Translations under genes and position numbers: made by a program
Shown: positions 8,208-16,681 of the stretch, piece after piece
Numbering within the stretch: the stretch's first letter is position 1
Layout of the letters: each line of letters opens with the position of its first letter
Notes under the pieces: generated by a model
The model's input: only the letters and a program-made list of their open reading frames with translations
What the model was told of the DNA's origin: nothing
Database searches by the model: none
Assembly (NCBI RefSeq): GCF_003594875.1
Contig: NZ_QZEY01000027.1
Coordinates: forward strand, 20,849 to 84,848
DNA from: Bailinhaonella thermotolerans
GTDB lineage: Bacteria > Actinomycetota > Actinomycetes > Streptosporangiales > Streptosporangiaceae
DNA: 64,000 bases
Direction: 5' to 3'

Positions 8208-8671
8208 CCACCCCCTGCCCCATGTCCTATTTCGATGCCCTGCCGTGCGGGGCGCCGACCGTGGCCACGGTCGGCGCTGGCTGCGTCCACGAGCATGTGG
8301 ACACCCTGCCGCTGTGCGCCGACTGCCTGGCCCTGCTGGAGGCCGGCGAGGTCATGTGCGGCCCGTGCGGCCGGGCCGGCCACACCTGCCCGATCCAGCC
8401 CTTGCCCGCATCCGGATCCCACCGACCCCTTGAGGGAGACGTCATGCCCCACCCTGCCCCACCACCGCCGCTGCCCGGCGGCGTGAGCGCCGCCCACCTG
8501 GCGGCCGCCGTCGCCGAGGGCGAGCGCGCCCTGTGGGAGGCGGTCCGCCGCCACTTTCCCGCCATCACCGGCGGGGATCTGCCCCCGGAGCTCGTCGTCG
8601 AGCTCGACCAGGCCCTCACCCGCGCCGTCGCGGCCTGGGTGCGGTGGAACGCCGACCCGGGGGGCGCCTGA
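8204..8671 (+). CDS. Zinc-ribbon protein, possible two-gene fusion (155 aa)
   Basis: Residues 1-65 hold a cysteine/histidine-rich segment (GCVHEHVDTLPLCADC...CGPCGRAGHTC), clearly related to the next gene's product. At codon 81 there is an in-frame ATG (8443) preceded by GAGGGAGACGTC, a good internal ribosome site, and the remaining 75 residues are an unrelated helical domain. So either a longer fusion is made or the second half is also translated alone. Function unknown. Confidence 0.6.
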   Translation: MTTPCPMSYFDALPCGAPTVATVGAGCVHEHVDTLPLCADCLALLEAGEVMCGPCGRAGHTCPIQPLPASGSHRPLEGDVMPHPAPPPPLPGGVSAAHLAAAVAEGERALWEAVRRHFPAITGGDLPPELVVELDQALTRAVAAWVRWNADPGGA

Positions 8672-8892
8672 TGAACGCCTCGGCCTGCCAGGTCTGCGGC
8701 TGCCCCTGGGGCCGATACCCGATCCGGGTCGGCTGCGAGCACGAGCACCTGCAGACCCTGTCCGCCTGCAGGTGCTGCGTGCATCACCTGCGCGAGAACG
8801 ACGAGGTCCTGTGCCAGCCCTGCCTGGAGGCACCGGAGCCGTACACCCACCCTTGCCGCCTGAGCCTGCTGGAGGAGCTGGCCCATGACTGA
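8671..8892 (+). CDS. Zinc-ribbon protein (73 aa), paralogue of 8204
   Basis: The start overlaps the previous stop by one base (TGATG). The sequence C-x2-C-G-C-P ... GCEHEHLQTLSACRCC ... CQPC repeats the Cys/His plan of the upstream protein, suggesting tandem duplication. A treble-clef or ribbon metal-binding fold is likely. Function unknown. Confidence 0.65.
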   Translation: MNASACQVCGCPWGRYPIRVGCEHEHLQTLSACRCCVHHLRENDEVLCQPCLEAPEPYTHPCRLSLLEELAHD

Positions 8893-9838
8893 GGGCCCCC
8901 CGCCCCCGGGCCGGCCGGACCTGCATCACAGCTTCGCGCTGGATGAGGCCGTACGGCAGCTGATCGACGACGTCGCCGCCGTGTTCCAGTCCGGGCATCT
9001 GTCCGTGGCCCCGTCCCGTGCGCTGACCGAGCGGTTCGGGCGGCTGCGCGGCGACGTGCGGGACCTGCCCTACCAGACGCTCGACGTGCTGGCCGGGCAC
9101 ATCCTGGCCACCGATCCCCCCGCTCATCAGCTGGAGGAAGGCACGGTCGGCGTCTGCTGCGCCTGCATCCTGGCCCGGACCCGGCTGCCGTCCCACGAGG
9201 TGGCGGCGTGGCTGCTGCCCCACGGAGCGCTGATCGCGGCGTGCCTGGACCTGCACCACCTGGCGCGGCTGCGCGGCGAGTCCGTCCCCGACGAGCTGGC
9301 CGCCCTGGCCGCCGGGGACGAGAGGTTCGTGCAGGTCCTGCTGCCGCTGCTCACCGTGGTCGCCGCCTACGCCCGGCACAGCGACGCGGCCCGGGCGCCA
9401 GCCTCGGGGCACCCCGACCAGCGGTGGAGTGAGCACGCCCCGCTCATCGCCGCCGTCACCTTCGCCGAGGATCTGGTGGCCCAGCTGCGCACCACCCCCC
9501 GGGCGGCGCCCTGGCACGACTCCGATGACGCGGCGATGAGGACGGCCACGGCCGTGCTGCACGAGCACGGCATCGGCGCCCTCACCTTCGGAATCTGGCA
9601 TCTGGCCGGGTGGGTGAGCGAGCGGGCGGCGCCCGAGCATCGGCGCCGCGACGGCCGGCCCGACCTGCGCGCGCTGACCCCGGTCACGCCGCGGTGCTGC
9701 GCCGCCTGCGCGCGTGCTCTGCGCCGGGCCGAGGCCTTCCTGGCGGGCGACCAGGCGGCCATACCCACTCCCGCCACCTACGTCCTGCTGGCCCAGGCGG
9801 CCAGCGCGATCCCCCTCCCGGAGGAACCCTCGCCATGA
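8885..9838 (+). CDS. Hypothetical helical protein (317 aa)
   Basis: ATG 8885 lies inside the end of the preceding gene (8-bp overlap). The protein is largely alpha-helical, with a CCACIL segment near residue 90 and CCAACARAL near residue 278. No enzymatic motif or membrane segment. It is the largest gene in this operon and its length and helicity suggest a scaffold or regulatory role, which is only inference. Confidence 0.6.
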   Translation: MTEGPPPPGRPDLHHSFALDEAVRQLIDDVAAVFQSGHLSVAPSRALTERFGRLRGDVRDLPYQTLDVLAGHILATDPPAHQLEEGTVGVCCACILARTRLPSHEVAAWLLPHGALIAACLDLHHLARLRGESVPDELAALAAGDERFVQVLLPLLTVVAAYARHSDAARAPASGHPDQRWSEHAPLIAAVTFAEDLVAQLRTTPRAAPWHDSDDAAMRTATAVLHEHGIGALTFGIWHLAGWVSERAAPEHRRRDGRPDLRALTPVTPRCCAACARALRRAEAFLAGDQAAIPTPATYVLLAQAASAIPLPEEPSP

Positions 9839-10326
9839 CCGCACCCGAACCGACCGAATCCACCGAATCCACCGAACCCGCCGCGCCCGACGTCCTGGAC
9901 CGCGCACGCACGCTGATCGCCACCAATGGCCTGTACAAGGGGCCCTTCGTGGACCGGGATCAGCACCGCGCCGACGGACGGCCCTGGCGCGCGTGCGCGC
10001 TGTGCCCGGCCGGGGCCATCGCACTGGTCTGCGGCCTGGACCCGTGGGACTGGGTCCATCTGGGCCCGCCCGACCCCGCCCAGCGTGCCGCCGCCACGGC
10101 CCTGCTGCTCCTGCTGGAGCACCTGCAGCGCCGGGGACAGATCCCGGTGGTCGAGACCCACCCGCTGCGCCTGGTGGGCGAGTGGACCGACGCGCCGCAG
10201 CGTACGGCCACCGACGTCCTCATCGAGCTGCGCCTGGCGGCCGAGTACGGCCGCGAGCAGCCCGTGCCCGACCCCGACGACCTGGAGCGGCCGGCCCCGC
10301 CCCAGTCCGATCCCACGGAGGAATGA
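9835..10326 (+). CDS. DUF6197-like protein, tandem copy 1
   Basis: The 163-aa protein begins at ATG 9835 (ATGA overlap). After a Glu/Ser/Thr-rich tail it has the pattern ARTLIATNGLYKG ... CALCPAGAIALVCG shared with the next two genes. The pattern of an N-terminal helix, Gly-aromatic turn and CxxGAI motif is that of the DUF6197 family common in actinobacteria and their phages. Biochemical role unknown. Family assignment is from motif memory. Confidence 0.6.
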   Translation: MTAPEPTESTESTEPAAPDVLDRARTLIATNGLYKGPFVDRDQHRADGRPWRACALCPAGAIALVCGLDPWDWVHLGPPDPAQRAAATALLLLLEHLQRRGQIPVVETHPLRLVGEWTDAPQRTATDVLIELRLAAEYGREQPVPDPDDLERPAPPQSDPTEE

Positions 10327-10769
10327 TGGACCGCACCCCGCAGGCGGTGCTCACGAGCGCCCTCGATGTGCTGCGCACCCAGGGTCTGGTGTGCGGCGCG
10401 TACTACGATCGCGATCAGGACGACCTCCCACCGGCCCGGCGGCGAGTCTGCCCGATGGGCGCCATCGCCGTGGCCTGCGGCCACGAGCCGGACCTGTGGC
10501 TGGACCTGGACCCCGACAAGCGCGAGCTGTGGGAGAACGAGCCCTCCATCCGGGCCGCGTTCGGCGCCGCCTGGGCCCTGGTCCGCGAGCTGCGGGATCG
10601 TGATCGTCTCGCCGCGCCGGTGCGAACCCGGGGCGAGATCCACGTGACGGTGATCCACTGGGTGGACTACGTCGCGCAGAGCAAGGGCGAGATCCTGGAG
10701 GTGATGCGGGCCGCCGCGCGGCGCACCGACGACCAGGGCCTCCCGCTGCTGTGGCGGGAGGCGGCGTGA
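10323..10769 (+). CDS. DUF6197-like protein, tandem copy 2
   Basis: Two adjacent ATG codons (10323, 10326) overlap the previous stop. The 148-aa product has ALDVLRTQGLVCGAYYDRD ... RVCPMGAIAVACG, matching copies 1 and 3. Two C-terminal helices follow. Conserved motif spacing but diverged sequence shows an old duplication rather than a recent one. Confidence 0.6.
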   Translation: MMDRTPQAVLTSALDVLRTQGLVCGAYYDRDQDDLPPARRRVCPMGAIAVACGHEPDLWLDLDPDKRELWENEPSIRAAFGAAWALVRELRDRDRLAAPVRTRGEIHVTVIHWVDYVAQSKGEILEVMRAAARRTDDQGLPLLWREAA

Positions 10770-11170
10770 GCGGCGATCTCGTCCTGGACTCCACCGCCGT
10801 CCTGCAGCGCGCCGCCGATCATCTGGACCGGTACGGGATGGTCTACTTCCTGTACACCTCGCCCTTGGGGGCCACGCGATTGGCCGAGCAGAGCATGTGC
10901 CCGGTGGGGGCGATCCGGCACTCCAGCGGCCTGCACCCGGACCCCGACCACCCCGGGGCCGACGAGGATCCGCAGCGGCTGATCCTGGCCGAGACCGCCG
11001 TGCGCCGCCTGGCGGCGTGCGCACCGGTGCCCATGCGCCGCGACCCGGTCAAGGCCGTGCTGGCGTGGGTGGACCGTCGCCTGCCCAGCCGGGCGGAGGT
11101 CGTGTCCTACCTGCGGCAGGCCGCCGCCGACCCGTCTCCTCCCGGCCCCGTGCCGATCGTCCCGGTCTGA
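10766..11170 (+). CDS. DUF6197-like protein, tandem copy 3
   Basis: GTG 10766 overlaps the previous stop (GTGA). The 134-aa protein has AADHLDRYGMVYF ... SMCPVGAIRHSSG, the same core as the two upstream genes. It is the last gene before the long hairpin at 11187 and ends this operon segment. Confidence 0.6.
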   Translation: MSGDLVLDSTAVLQRAADHLDRYGMVYFLYTSPLGATRLAEQSMCPVGAIRHSSGLHPDPDHPGADEDPQRLILAETAVRRLAACAPVPMRRDPVKAVLAWVDRRLPSRAEVVSYLRQAAADPSPPGPVPIVPV

Positions 11171-11186
11171 CCGGGTGCGACCTACC

Positions 11187-11220
11187 ATGGAGCCGCACGC
11201 GTCCGTGCGTGCGGCTCCAT
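11187..11220. repeat. Dispersed hairpin, copy 3 (14-bp stem)
   Basis: ATGGAGCCGCACGC (11187-11200) pairs perfectly with GCGTGCGGCTCCAT (11207-11220) around a six-base loop. It lies 16 bp after the stop at 11170 and before the gene at 11248, so it can also act as a terminator. Confidence 0.8.
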
Positions 11221-11247
11221 GTGCGAATATTCGGGGAGGCCGGGGAG

Positions 11248-11934
11248 ATGGCCGAGTGCGCGCGACCGCGCTGCCGTATCGAGGGGGAACCGCGGGCGGC
11301 CGAGCCGCCGGCCGTGCTGTGCCGGGTGTGCGTCGCCCGGCTGCGGCGCGATCTGGATTGCATGGGGGCGCTGGGGAACTGGCTGGCCGCGCATGTGGCC
11401 GCCGGGGGCCGGCGCGGTGCCCGCGAGTACGTCTCCGGCTCCCAGGAGCCGGGCCTGCCGGTACGGCCGGAGGTGCTGTCGGCGCTGCTGCCCGGAGCGC
11501 CCGGCCCGGTCCAGGATCCCTATGGGGATCAGTGCGGCCCGCCGTCCTTCCCCGGGACCCTCGCCTCCTGGGCCCAGCTGGTGGCCGGGGAGCGCCAGGT
11601 GCATCCGCCCGGATCGGCCGACCTGCGCGAGCTGGGCAGCTGGCTGGCCGGTCACCTGGACTGGAGCATCACCCGGCCCTGGGCGGGGGACTACGCCGGC
11701 GAGCTGGACACGCTGCGGCACACCGCGTACGGGATCGAGCCGTGGGGGCTGCACGTGCAGCCCAAGGTCGGCCCCTGTCCCGGCTGTGATCGGCGGTCGC
11801 TGATCCGGGTGGCCGGGGAACGTTACATCGAGTGCTCCGAGCTCCTCGGCGGCTGCGCGGCGCTGTGGACCGAGGCGGAGTACCACCGCCGGGTCGCGGC
11901 GCTGGTGACCACGGGAGGGGGTGACCTACAGTGA
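11248..11934 (+). CDS. Phage/plasmid zinc-ribbon protein (228 aa)
   Basis: ATG 11248 is preceded by GGGAGG. The N-terminus has two Cys clusters (CARPRC, LCRVC) followed by a helical middle (ARLRRDLDCMGALGNWL) and a C-terminal ribbon CPGCDRRSLI...YIECSELLGGC. This plan, with short ribbons flanking helices, occurs in uncharacterised proteins widespread in actinophages, usually upstream of small HTH genes, as here. Likely nucleic-acid binding. GTG 11221 is an alternative but weaker start. Confidence 0.7.
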   Translation: MAECARPRCRIEGEPRAAEPPAVLCRVCVARLRRDLDCMGALGNWLAAHVAAGGRRGAREYVSGSQEPGLPVRPEVLSALLPGAPGPVQDPYGDQCGPPSFPGTLASWAQLVAGERQVHPPGSADLRELGSWLAGHLDWSITRPWAGDYAGELDTLRHTAYGIEPWGLHVQPKVGPCPGCDRRSLIRVAGERYIECSELLGGCAALWTEAEYHRRVAALVTTGGGDLQ

Positions 11935-12350
11935 GCATCATGACCGATTCGCCGTCCACACGGTCTGTGGTGGAACCAGAACAGCTACGGGTGGACGGGG
12001 TGCGGCGGCTCATCGCCTCCGCCACGGCCTTCCATGAGGCGCTCGCCTTCCCGCTACGGGACCCGCAGACCGGCGATCCGGTGTGGGCCACCGCGTCCAT
12101 GGCCGAGATCGTGCGCGGCTCGCACCTGGCCTTCGCGCGGCTGCTGCCTGCCGACCGTGCCGAGCAGGCCTCGGCCCGGCTGGAGCGGGCCACCCGGGAG
12201 CTGTACACCACGGTCCGCGAGCTCGCCCAGGTGCTGCCCGGCGCCAAGCAGGCCTGGATCGTGCCGATCCGCCGGATGTCGGAGATCACCGGGCTGACGG
12301 TGCACACTTTGCGGCAGATCGCGCTGTCCGACAGCGGCCCGCCGGCGTGA
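11931..12350 (+). CDS. Small HTH-containing protein (139 aa)
   Basis: GTG 11931 overlaps the preceding stop (GTGA); ATG 11940 is an alternative start. The C-terminal segment RRMSEITGLTVHTLRQIAL fits a helix-turn-helix, as in small phage regulators placed after the zinc-ribbon protein. The N-terminal 100 residues are helical. It faces the leftward ATPase gene four bases away. Confidence 0.6.
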   Translation: MSIMTDSPSTRSVVEPEQLRVDGVRRLIASATAFHEALAFPLRDPQTGDPVWATASMAEIVRGSHLAFARLLPADRAEQASARLERATRELYTTVRELAQVLPGAKQAWIVPIRRMSEITGLTVHTLRQIALSDSGPPA

Positions 12351-12354
12351 CCGG

Positions 12355-12858
12355 TCAGGCCACGTCGAGGGCGGCGGCCTGGTCGAGGTCGGCCCAGGTC
12401 CGCAGACCCGGGGGCACGCAGCCGCAATACCCCCAGGCGGAGCTGAGCGCCGAGACCAGGTGCAGACCGGCGCCGTGCCCCAGCTGCGGGAAGTCGGTGT
12501 GCGGGCGGAGGACGGGGACCTGATCGGCGCCGGCGTCGTGCACCTCGATGCGCACGCCGCGCCGCAGCCGCCACAGCAGCACCGCGATCTGCCCGCCGAG
12601 GCGGGCGGTACGGCTGTGGCGCAGGCTGTTGGTCCACAGCTCGCTGACGATCAGGCGCGCGTCCGCGGCGAGGGCGGCGGGATAGCCCGCGCGGCGCAGG
12701 ACCTGATCCACGAGGGCGCGCAGGTCCCCCAGCGCGGCGGCCTCGGCGCGGGTGGAGGCGCCGGTGAGCATCGCCACCGCCGGCGCCCGGCCGTGCCAAT
12801 CGACCAGGTGCTCCATCGCCACGGCCGGCCCGGCCGGGCCGGTACGGACGGTGCTCAC
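12355..12858 (-). CDS. RsbW-like HATPase (anti-sigma/regulatory ATP-binding protein)
   Basis: The 167-aa protein has the GHKL ATP-binding boxes: N-box ELWTNSLRH (73-81), G1 box EVHDAG (105-110) and G2 box GHGAGLHL (128-135). Proteins of this class (HATPase_c_2) are abundant in Streptomyces-like bacteria, next to DUF397/DUF5753 genes, and act as anti-sigma factor kinases or related regulators. GTG 12858 is chosen because upstream sequence is low-complexity and the four-base overlap with 12855-13088 indicates coupling. Confidence 0.8.
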   Translation of the reverse strand: MSTVRTGPAGPAVAMEHLVDWHGRAPAVAMLTGASTRAEAAALGDLRALVDQVLRRAGYPAALAADARLIVSELWTNSLRHSRTARLGGQIAVLLWRLRRGVRIEVHDAGADQVPVLRPHTDFPQLGHGAGLHLVSALSSAWGYCGCVPPGLRTWADLDQAAALDVA

Positions 12859-13088
12859 GAGCCGGCCCCGGATTCGGCGGAGCCGTCGAGCGCGTGGTCG
12901 GTGACGGGACGGGCGGGCAGGTCCTCGGGGAACGGGTGGGGAAGGCGCATGACCTCCGCCAGCGTGGGAAGCTCGGGGGCGCGGACGACGCACCCGCCGC
13001 CGAAGCCGAGCCGCAGGCCATTGCCCAGGACGTCCGGGCGCGCGCCGCGAGGACGCGCCGGAACGTGTGCGTAGTGGTCGGTGAGCAT
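12855..13088 (-). CDS. Small hypothetical protein (77 aa) upstream of ATPase
   Basis: ATG 13088 has a GGGAGAG ribosome site on the minus strand. The protein contains LGNGLRLGFGGGCVVRAP and a Pro/Ser-rich tail; no family recognised. It overlaps the ATPase start by four bases, so the two are co-translated. The DNA before it (13089-13369) is rich in long hairpins. Confidence 0.6.
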   Translation of the reverse strand: MLTDHYAHVPARPRGARPDVLGNGLRLGFGGGCVVRAPELPTLAEVMRLPHPFPEDLPARPVTDHALDGSAESGAGS

Positions 13089-13135
13089 CGGAACTCTCCC
13101 AAGGTGAGCGGGATGTGGGGCCAGGGTCCGGCCGG

Positions 13136-13231
13136 GTCCGGCGCCGAGGGCCTCGGCGCCGGACGGCCCAGGAGGTGGGGCGGGGCTCGCGCCCAGGGCA
13201 ACCGTCCGCACCCTCGCGGGCGCGAGCCCCG
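13136..13231. promoter_or_regulatory. Two long hairpins in 13089-13369 intergenic region
   Basis: GTCCGGCGCCGAG (13136-13148) pairs perfectly with CTCGGCGCCGGAC (13152-13164). CGGGGCTCGCGCCC (13181-13194) pairs with GGGCGCGAGCCCCG (13218-13231). They lie upstream of the leftward operon 13088-12355 and downstream of 13645-13370, and could terminate the latter or form a leader structure for the former. No gene is seen in this gap. Confidence 0.55.
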
Positions 13232-13369
13232 CGTGCGGCCGCATCGGGGGGCCCGGCACTGCCCTGGCCGGGGGAAGGTGCGGCCGCGCGCGGTCATGCG
13301 ATGTGGGAAGACCCGCCGTCCTCGGGGCGAAGGCCGCGTCCACACGCGCACGACCGAACTCAAGGGGGA

Positions 13370-13645
13370 TCAGGGCGGGGGCCGGGGCGGCGGGGACCCG
13401 GCCTTGGTCGCCGCACGCAGCCGTGCGAGCGCCGCGCGGGCCATGGCGGCCGACTGCCGCGCCATCTGCCGGCGCGTCCGCTCCAGATCCTCAGGGCCCG
13501 AGGCGGGTGACGGGCGGGGCGTGGCCGGGCCGCTCGTCGCGGGAACCGAATACCCGTCACCCGCCGGGGGCGGCGACGGCGCGGCGGCCGAGCCGCACGC
13601 CGGGGAGTCAGTGAGCGGCATCGTCCCGCGCCGTCGCCGGATCAT
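13370..13645 (-). CDS. Pro-rich hypothetical protein (91 aa)
   Basis: ATG 13645 has a strong GGGAGGTGACC ribosome site and overlaps the upstream gene by four bases. The N-terminus is basic, the middle Pro/Ser/Gly-rich, and residues about 55-80 form a basic amphipathic helix (ERTRRQMARQSAAMARAAL). Function unknown. Expressed with 13642-13866. Confidence 0.5.
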   Translation of the reverse strand: MIRRRRGTMPLTDSPACGSAAAPSPPPAGDGYSVPATSGPATPRPSPASGPEDLERTRRQMARQSAAMARAALARLRAATKAGSPPPRPPP

Positions 13646-13866
13646 GGGGTCACCTCCCAGAGGTCGTCCAGCAGCCGCTCGCGCGCCGCCAGCACCGCGC
13701 GCATCTCGGCGACGCTGCCCGCGTCGGCGGTGGCCTTGCCCCCGCGCTGACGCTCCTGGACGGTCAGGCCGCGACGCAGCACCGCCCACAATCGCCCGTT
13801 TTTGTAGGTGCGGATGTGCCAGCGCGGGTGATCACGACATAGCGCGACAAATGTGTCCGTCGTCAT
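13642..13866 (-). CDS. Small regulatory-cassette protein (74 aa)
   Basis: Contains CRDHPRWHIRTYKNGRLWAVLRRG, a pattern found in short actinobacterial proteins lying next to DUF5753/DUF397 genes, which look like a substrate-like W-x-I-x3-x-G-x-W-W/A motif. It is divergent from the DUF5753 gene at 14051. ATG 13866 is preferred over GTG 13887, which lacks a ribosome site. Role unknown. Confidence 0.55.
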   Translation of the reverse strand: MTTDTFVALCRDHPRWHIRTYKNGRLWAVLRRGLTVQERQRGGKATADAGSVAEMRAVLAARERLLDDLWEVTP

Positions 13867-14050
13867 CACATGATCACGTCCCGTCACGGGTGGGGAGCGG
13901 GTCGAGCTGCCAAAGGTGACGCTGTGGTGATGGACCCATACTGGACTCTCGCATAGAGGTTTTCAATGCGCGGTCCGCAATATGACGATTCTGTTCTAGC
14001 GCGTTGGGGCCGCGTAGGATTCAGTCGCACATCCAGCCAGGAGGAATGGC

Positions 14051-14944
14051 ATGCCCTCGTTCAGTCCGCCCGGGCCGCTGCTGCTGCGGCTGAGCATGGA
14101 GCTGCGCCGGGTGCGACTGGAGTCCGCCGAAGACAACCCCGCCCTGCGCAATGTCACGGACGTGGAGAAGGCGCTCCGGTGGGGACGTGGCCGGCTGGCG
14201 GCCTGGGAGCGGGGCCAGTGGCAACGCCCGGACTACACGCTGATCACCGTCCTGCTGGACCACTACGGCACCGCCGATCCCGACCGCCAGCTGATCTTGA
14301 CGCTGGTCGACGAGGCGCGGCGCACCCCCTGGTACAACAAGTACAAGGACGCCTTCCGCTCGGCCTATCCCGGCTTCGAGGCGGCCGCCTCCCAGCTGCG
14401 CTTGATCGAGCTGATGCGCGTGCCGGGCTTGTTCCAGACCGCCGAGTACGCCGCCCACATGGTCCGCAGTGGACAGGCACTGAGTGACGATGTGGTGCAG
14501 CAGCGGGTCGAGGCACGCCTGGCCCGCCAGAACGCCATTCTCAACCGAGAGGAGCCGCCCCAGATATCGGTAGTGATCGACGAATCAGCGCTGCGTAAAC
14601 GGGTGGGCGGACCCAAGGTGATGGCCGATCAGGCTCGGCATTTGTTCGAGCTGAGCGTGCGGGGCCATATCCAGCTGCAGGTCCTCCCCGACGAGTCCGG
14701 CCCGTACCTGGCCATGCACTCCAGCTTCGTGATGCTGGACTTCCCGTACGGCATGCCGCCGAGCATGGTGTTCGTGGAATTGGCCAGTCACGACCTCTAC
14801 CTCGACGGGCCGTCCGAGGTTCAAAGGCATACCCTCGTATTCAATCAGGCCAGTCTGCTGGCGCTGACGCCCGAGCAGACGCGCGCATGGCTGGCCACGC
14901 GTGTAGACCAACTCGAACAACGTAAGGGCGATCATGGACCGTAG
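14051..14944 (+). CDS. DUF5753 / XRE-type helix-turn-helix regulator
   Basis: The 297-aa protein has an N-terminal HTH-like region (about 10-70, here somewhat degenerate: VEKALRWGRGRLAAWERGQ) and a C-terminal DUF5753 domain beginning with YPGFEAAASQLRLIELMRVPGLFQT and including VVIDESALRKRVGG. The ribosome site AGGAGGAA is excellent. Such proteins pair with the small DUF397 protein encoded immediately downstream and occur in dozens of copies in Streptomyces-like genomes; known pairs (BldB-related and WhiJ-type systems) affect development. Confidence 0.85.
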   Translation: MPSFSPPGPLLLRLSMELRRVRLESAEDNPALRNVTDVEKALRWGRGRLAAWERGQWQRPDYTLITVLLDHYGTADPDRQLILTLVDEARRTPWYNKYKDAFRSAYPGFEAAASQLRLIELMRVPGLFQTAEYAAHMVRSGQALSDDVVQQRVEARLARQNAILNREEPPQISVVIDESALRKRVGGPKVMADQARHLFELSVRGHIQLQVLPDESGPYLAMHSSFVMLDFPYGMPPSMVFVELASHDLYLDGPSEVQRHTLVFNQASLLALTPEQTRAWLATRVDQLEQRKGDHGP

Positions 14945-15149
14945 CACGTCCCACGATCAGCTCCGCTGGCGCAAGAGCCGCTACAGCGGAGACGCATCCA
15001 ACTGCGTGGAACTGGCCCCGAGCACCGACGGTAGCGGCGCGGTGCACGTCCGGGACAGCAAGAATCCCACCGGGCCGGCCCTGCGCTTCGGCGCGGGCTC
15101 CTGGGCGTCGTTCGTCCGGAGCGTCAAGAACGGCGACTTCGACCGGTAA
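14934..15149 (+). CDS. DUF397 protein
   Basis: This 71-aa protein has the DUF397 signature WRKSRYSGDASNCVELAP ... VHVRDSKNP ... W..FVRSVKNGDFD. The start overlaps the DUF5753 gene by 11 bases. DUF397 proteins are thought to act as partners of the DUF5753 regulators (WhiJ/WhiJ-associated pattern). Confidence 0.9.
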   Translation: MDRSTSHDQLRWRKSRYSGDASNCVELAPSTDGSGAVHVRDSKNPTGPALRFGAGSWASFVRSVKNGDFDR

Positions 15150-15167
15150 CGACGGGTTCGCAAGGTT

Positions 15168-15194
15168 CAGGCCCCCCACGACGTGGGGGGCCTG
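15168..15194. terminator. 12-bp perfect terminator hairpin
   Basis: CAGGCCCCCCAC (15168-15179), a three-base loop and GTGGGGGGCCTG (15183-15194), 19 bp after the DUF397 stop. No T-run. Confidence 0.8.
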
Positions 15195-15372
15195 AGGACC
15201 GTAGCTCTGTCAGGATATGCCCGGCGCTACTGTCGGGACGAGGGTTGACAGGCGCGGCAGGAGCGCCGCCGCAGCTCACCGCCCGAACGCCGACTCAACG
15301 ATGCATTACAACCTCGTCGCGATCAGTGAAATTTACAGGGCGTGCCCCTACCGGGCAGTCACAATCGCGTGC

Positions 15373-16212
15373 ATGGCGCGCATTTCCCCGCCCGAATTGG
15401 CCCGTGAACTCGGGGAACTCCTGCGCAGCCTGCGCCGGGCGCAGAATCTGACGATGACGCAGGTGGCGCATCGGACCGGTGTCAGCGCCGCCAAGCTCAG
15501 CCGCATCGAGACGGCCACGTTCCGGCCGCAGCGGGACGTCGTCGAGGCCGTCCTTGCGGTGTACGGCGCGGATGAGGAGACCCGCCGGCACTGCGTCGCC
15601 CTGACCGACGGAGCCCTGGCCGAGCCGTGGTGGGCGCCCTACAAGGCGGTGCTGCCGGGCCGGTTCGCGGCCCTGGAGACCGCCGCGGTGCGGATCTGCA
15701 CCTGGCAGCCGCTGCTGCTGCCGGGGCTGGTCCAGACCCCGGACTACACCCGGGCGGTCTTCGCCGCCGCCGGTTCCCCGCCCCAGGTGACCGAGCTGGC
15801 GGTGACCGCGCGGCAGATGCGTCAGCGCGTGCAGCTGAGCGGGCCGGACGCGCTGCGGCTGCGCATGGTGCTGTGGGAGCCGCTGCTGCGGCGCCGGATC
15901 CTGCCCTCGCCGCTGTGGGCCGCGCAGTTGTCCGCCCTGGCCGAGTGCGCGAGCCGGCCGAACCTCAGCGTGCGGGTACTGCCCGAGCGCCCGCATGGGC
16001 ATCCGGGCCTGGAGGGCGGCTTCTCGGTGCTGGAGCTGCCTCATGATCGGCGTGTCGTGCACACCGAGGGGGGTCCGGCCGAGTCGATCATCGATACGAT
16101 CCCCTCCGTTGCTGAGTTCGACCGGCGATACCGGTGGCTGGAAGCGCACGCGCTCCCTACGGGGGAGTCGGCGGTACTGATCGCCAAGATCGCGAGGGAG
16201 ATCAGGTGCTGA
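15373..16212 (+). CDS. XRE-family regulator with DUF5753
   Basis: The 279-aa protein starts at ATG 15373 with a canonical HTH_31/XRE domain (LGELLRSLRRAQNLTMTQVAHRTGVSAAKLSRIETA, about residues 12-50) and a C-terminal DUF5753 domain (WQPLLLPGLVQTPDYTRAVF and LRMVLWEPLLRRR). No ribosome site is obvious, so the message may be leaderless. It is the second DUF5753 gene within 1.5 kb and is followed by a DUF397 partner. Confidence 0.9.
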   Translation: MARISPPELARELGELLRSLRRAQNLTMTQVAHRTGVSAAKLSRIETATFRPQRDVVEAVLAVYGADEETRRHCVALTDGALAEPWWAPYKAVLPGRFAALETAAVRICTWQPLLLPGLVQTPDYTRAVFAAAGSPPQVTELAVTARQMRQRVQLSGPDALRLRMVLWEPLLRRRILPSPLWAAQLSALAECASRPNLSVRVLPERPHGHPGLEGGFSVLELPHDRRVVHTEGGPAESIIDTIPSVAEFDRRYRWLEAHALPTGESAVLIAKIAREIRC

Positions 16213-16391
16213 CACACGACTGGCTCACCGCCTCCGACGTCGGGACGGGCTGCCTGCAGGCCCGCCTCGACGAGCACGGGCGGGTGCTGGTGCGCAACAC
16301 CACAGGCGGCCCGTCCGTGGTGGCGACGGCGCCCGAGTGGCGGGTGTTCGTCCGCGAGGTCAAGACGGGGGCGTTCGACCTGCCGTCCTAA
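16206..16391 (+). CDS. DUF397-like protein (61 aa)
   Basis: GTG 16206 overlaps the previous gene by seven bases. The sequence LDEHGRVLVRNTT ... WRVFVREVKTGAFDL keeps the DUF397 end motif, while the first motif (WRKSxxS) is weak. It is probably the partner of the preceding XRE/DUF5753 regulator. Confidence 0.75.
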   Translation: MLTHDWLTASDVGTGCLQARLDEHGRVLVRNTTGGPSVVATAPEWRVFVREVKTGAFDLPS

Positions 16392-16441
16392 CGAGCCCCG
16401 GTCCCGCCGGCCCGCTGGCGGGACCGGGGACCAGTCGCAGA

Positions 16442-16681
16442 TCAGCGCAGGTCGGCGCCGTGCTTCAGTCCGAGCTCATAGGCCTGGCGCACGGACTGGG
16501 CGCGGGCGAGCAGCGAGTACATGGCCAGTACCGCGGCCAGGTTCGCGCACGCCGAGAACAGCGCCAGGGGCAGGTGGCGGGACTCCCACCACCCATTGAT
16601 CGCGATATCGAGGATGAGGATCGCGACCGCAGCCGAGGCGGCAACCACCGCCAGAGCCCCCGTGAGCGTGGACCGACTCAT
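16442..16681 (-). CDS. Small membrane protein with two TM helices (79 aa)
   Basis: ATG 16681 has AGAAGGG as ribosome site. Residues 8-30 and 38-58 are hydrophobic helices and the C-terminus is basic. Convergent with the DUF397 gene. Could be an immunity or superinfection-exclusion type membrane protein next to the repressor, but that is inference from position. Confidence 0.65.
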   Translation of the reverse strand: MSRSTLTGALAVVAASAAVAILILDIAINGWWESRHLPLALFSACANLAAVLAMYSLLARAQSVRQAYELGLKHGADLR

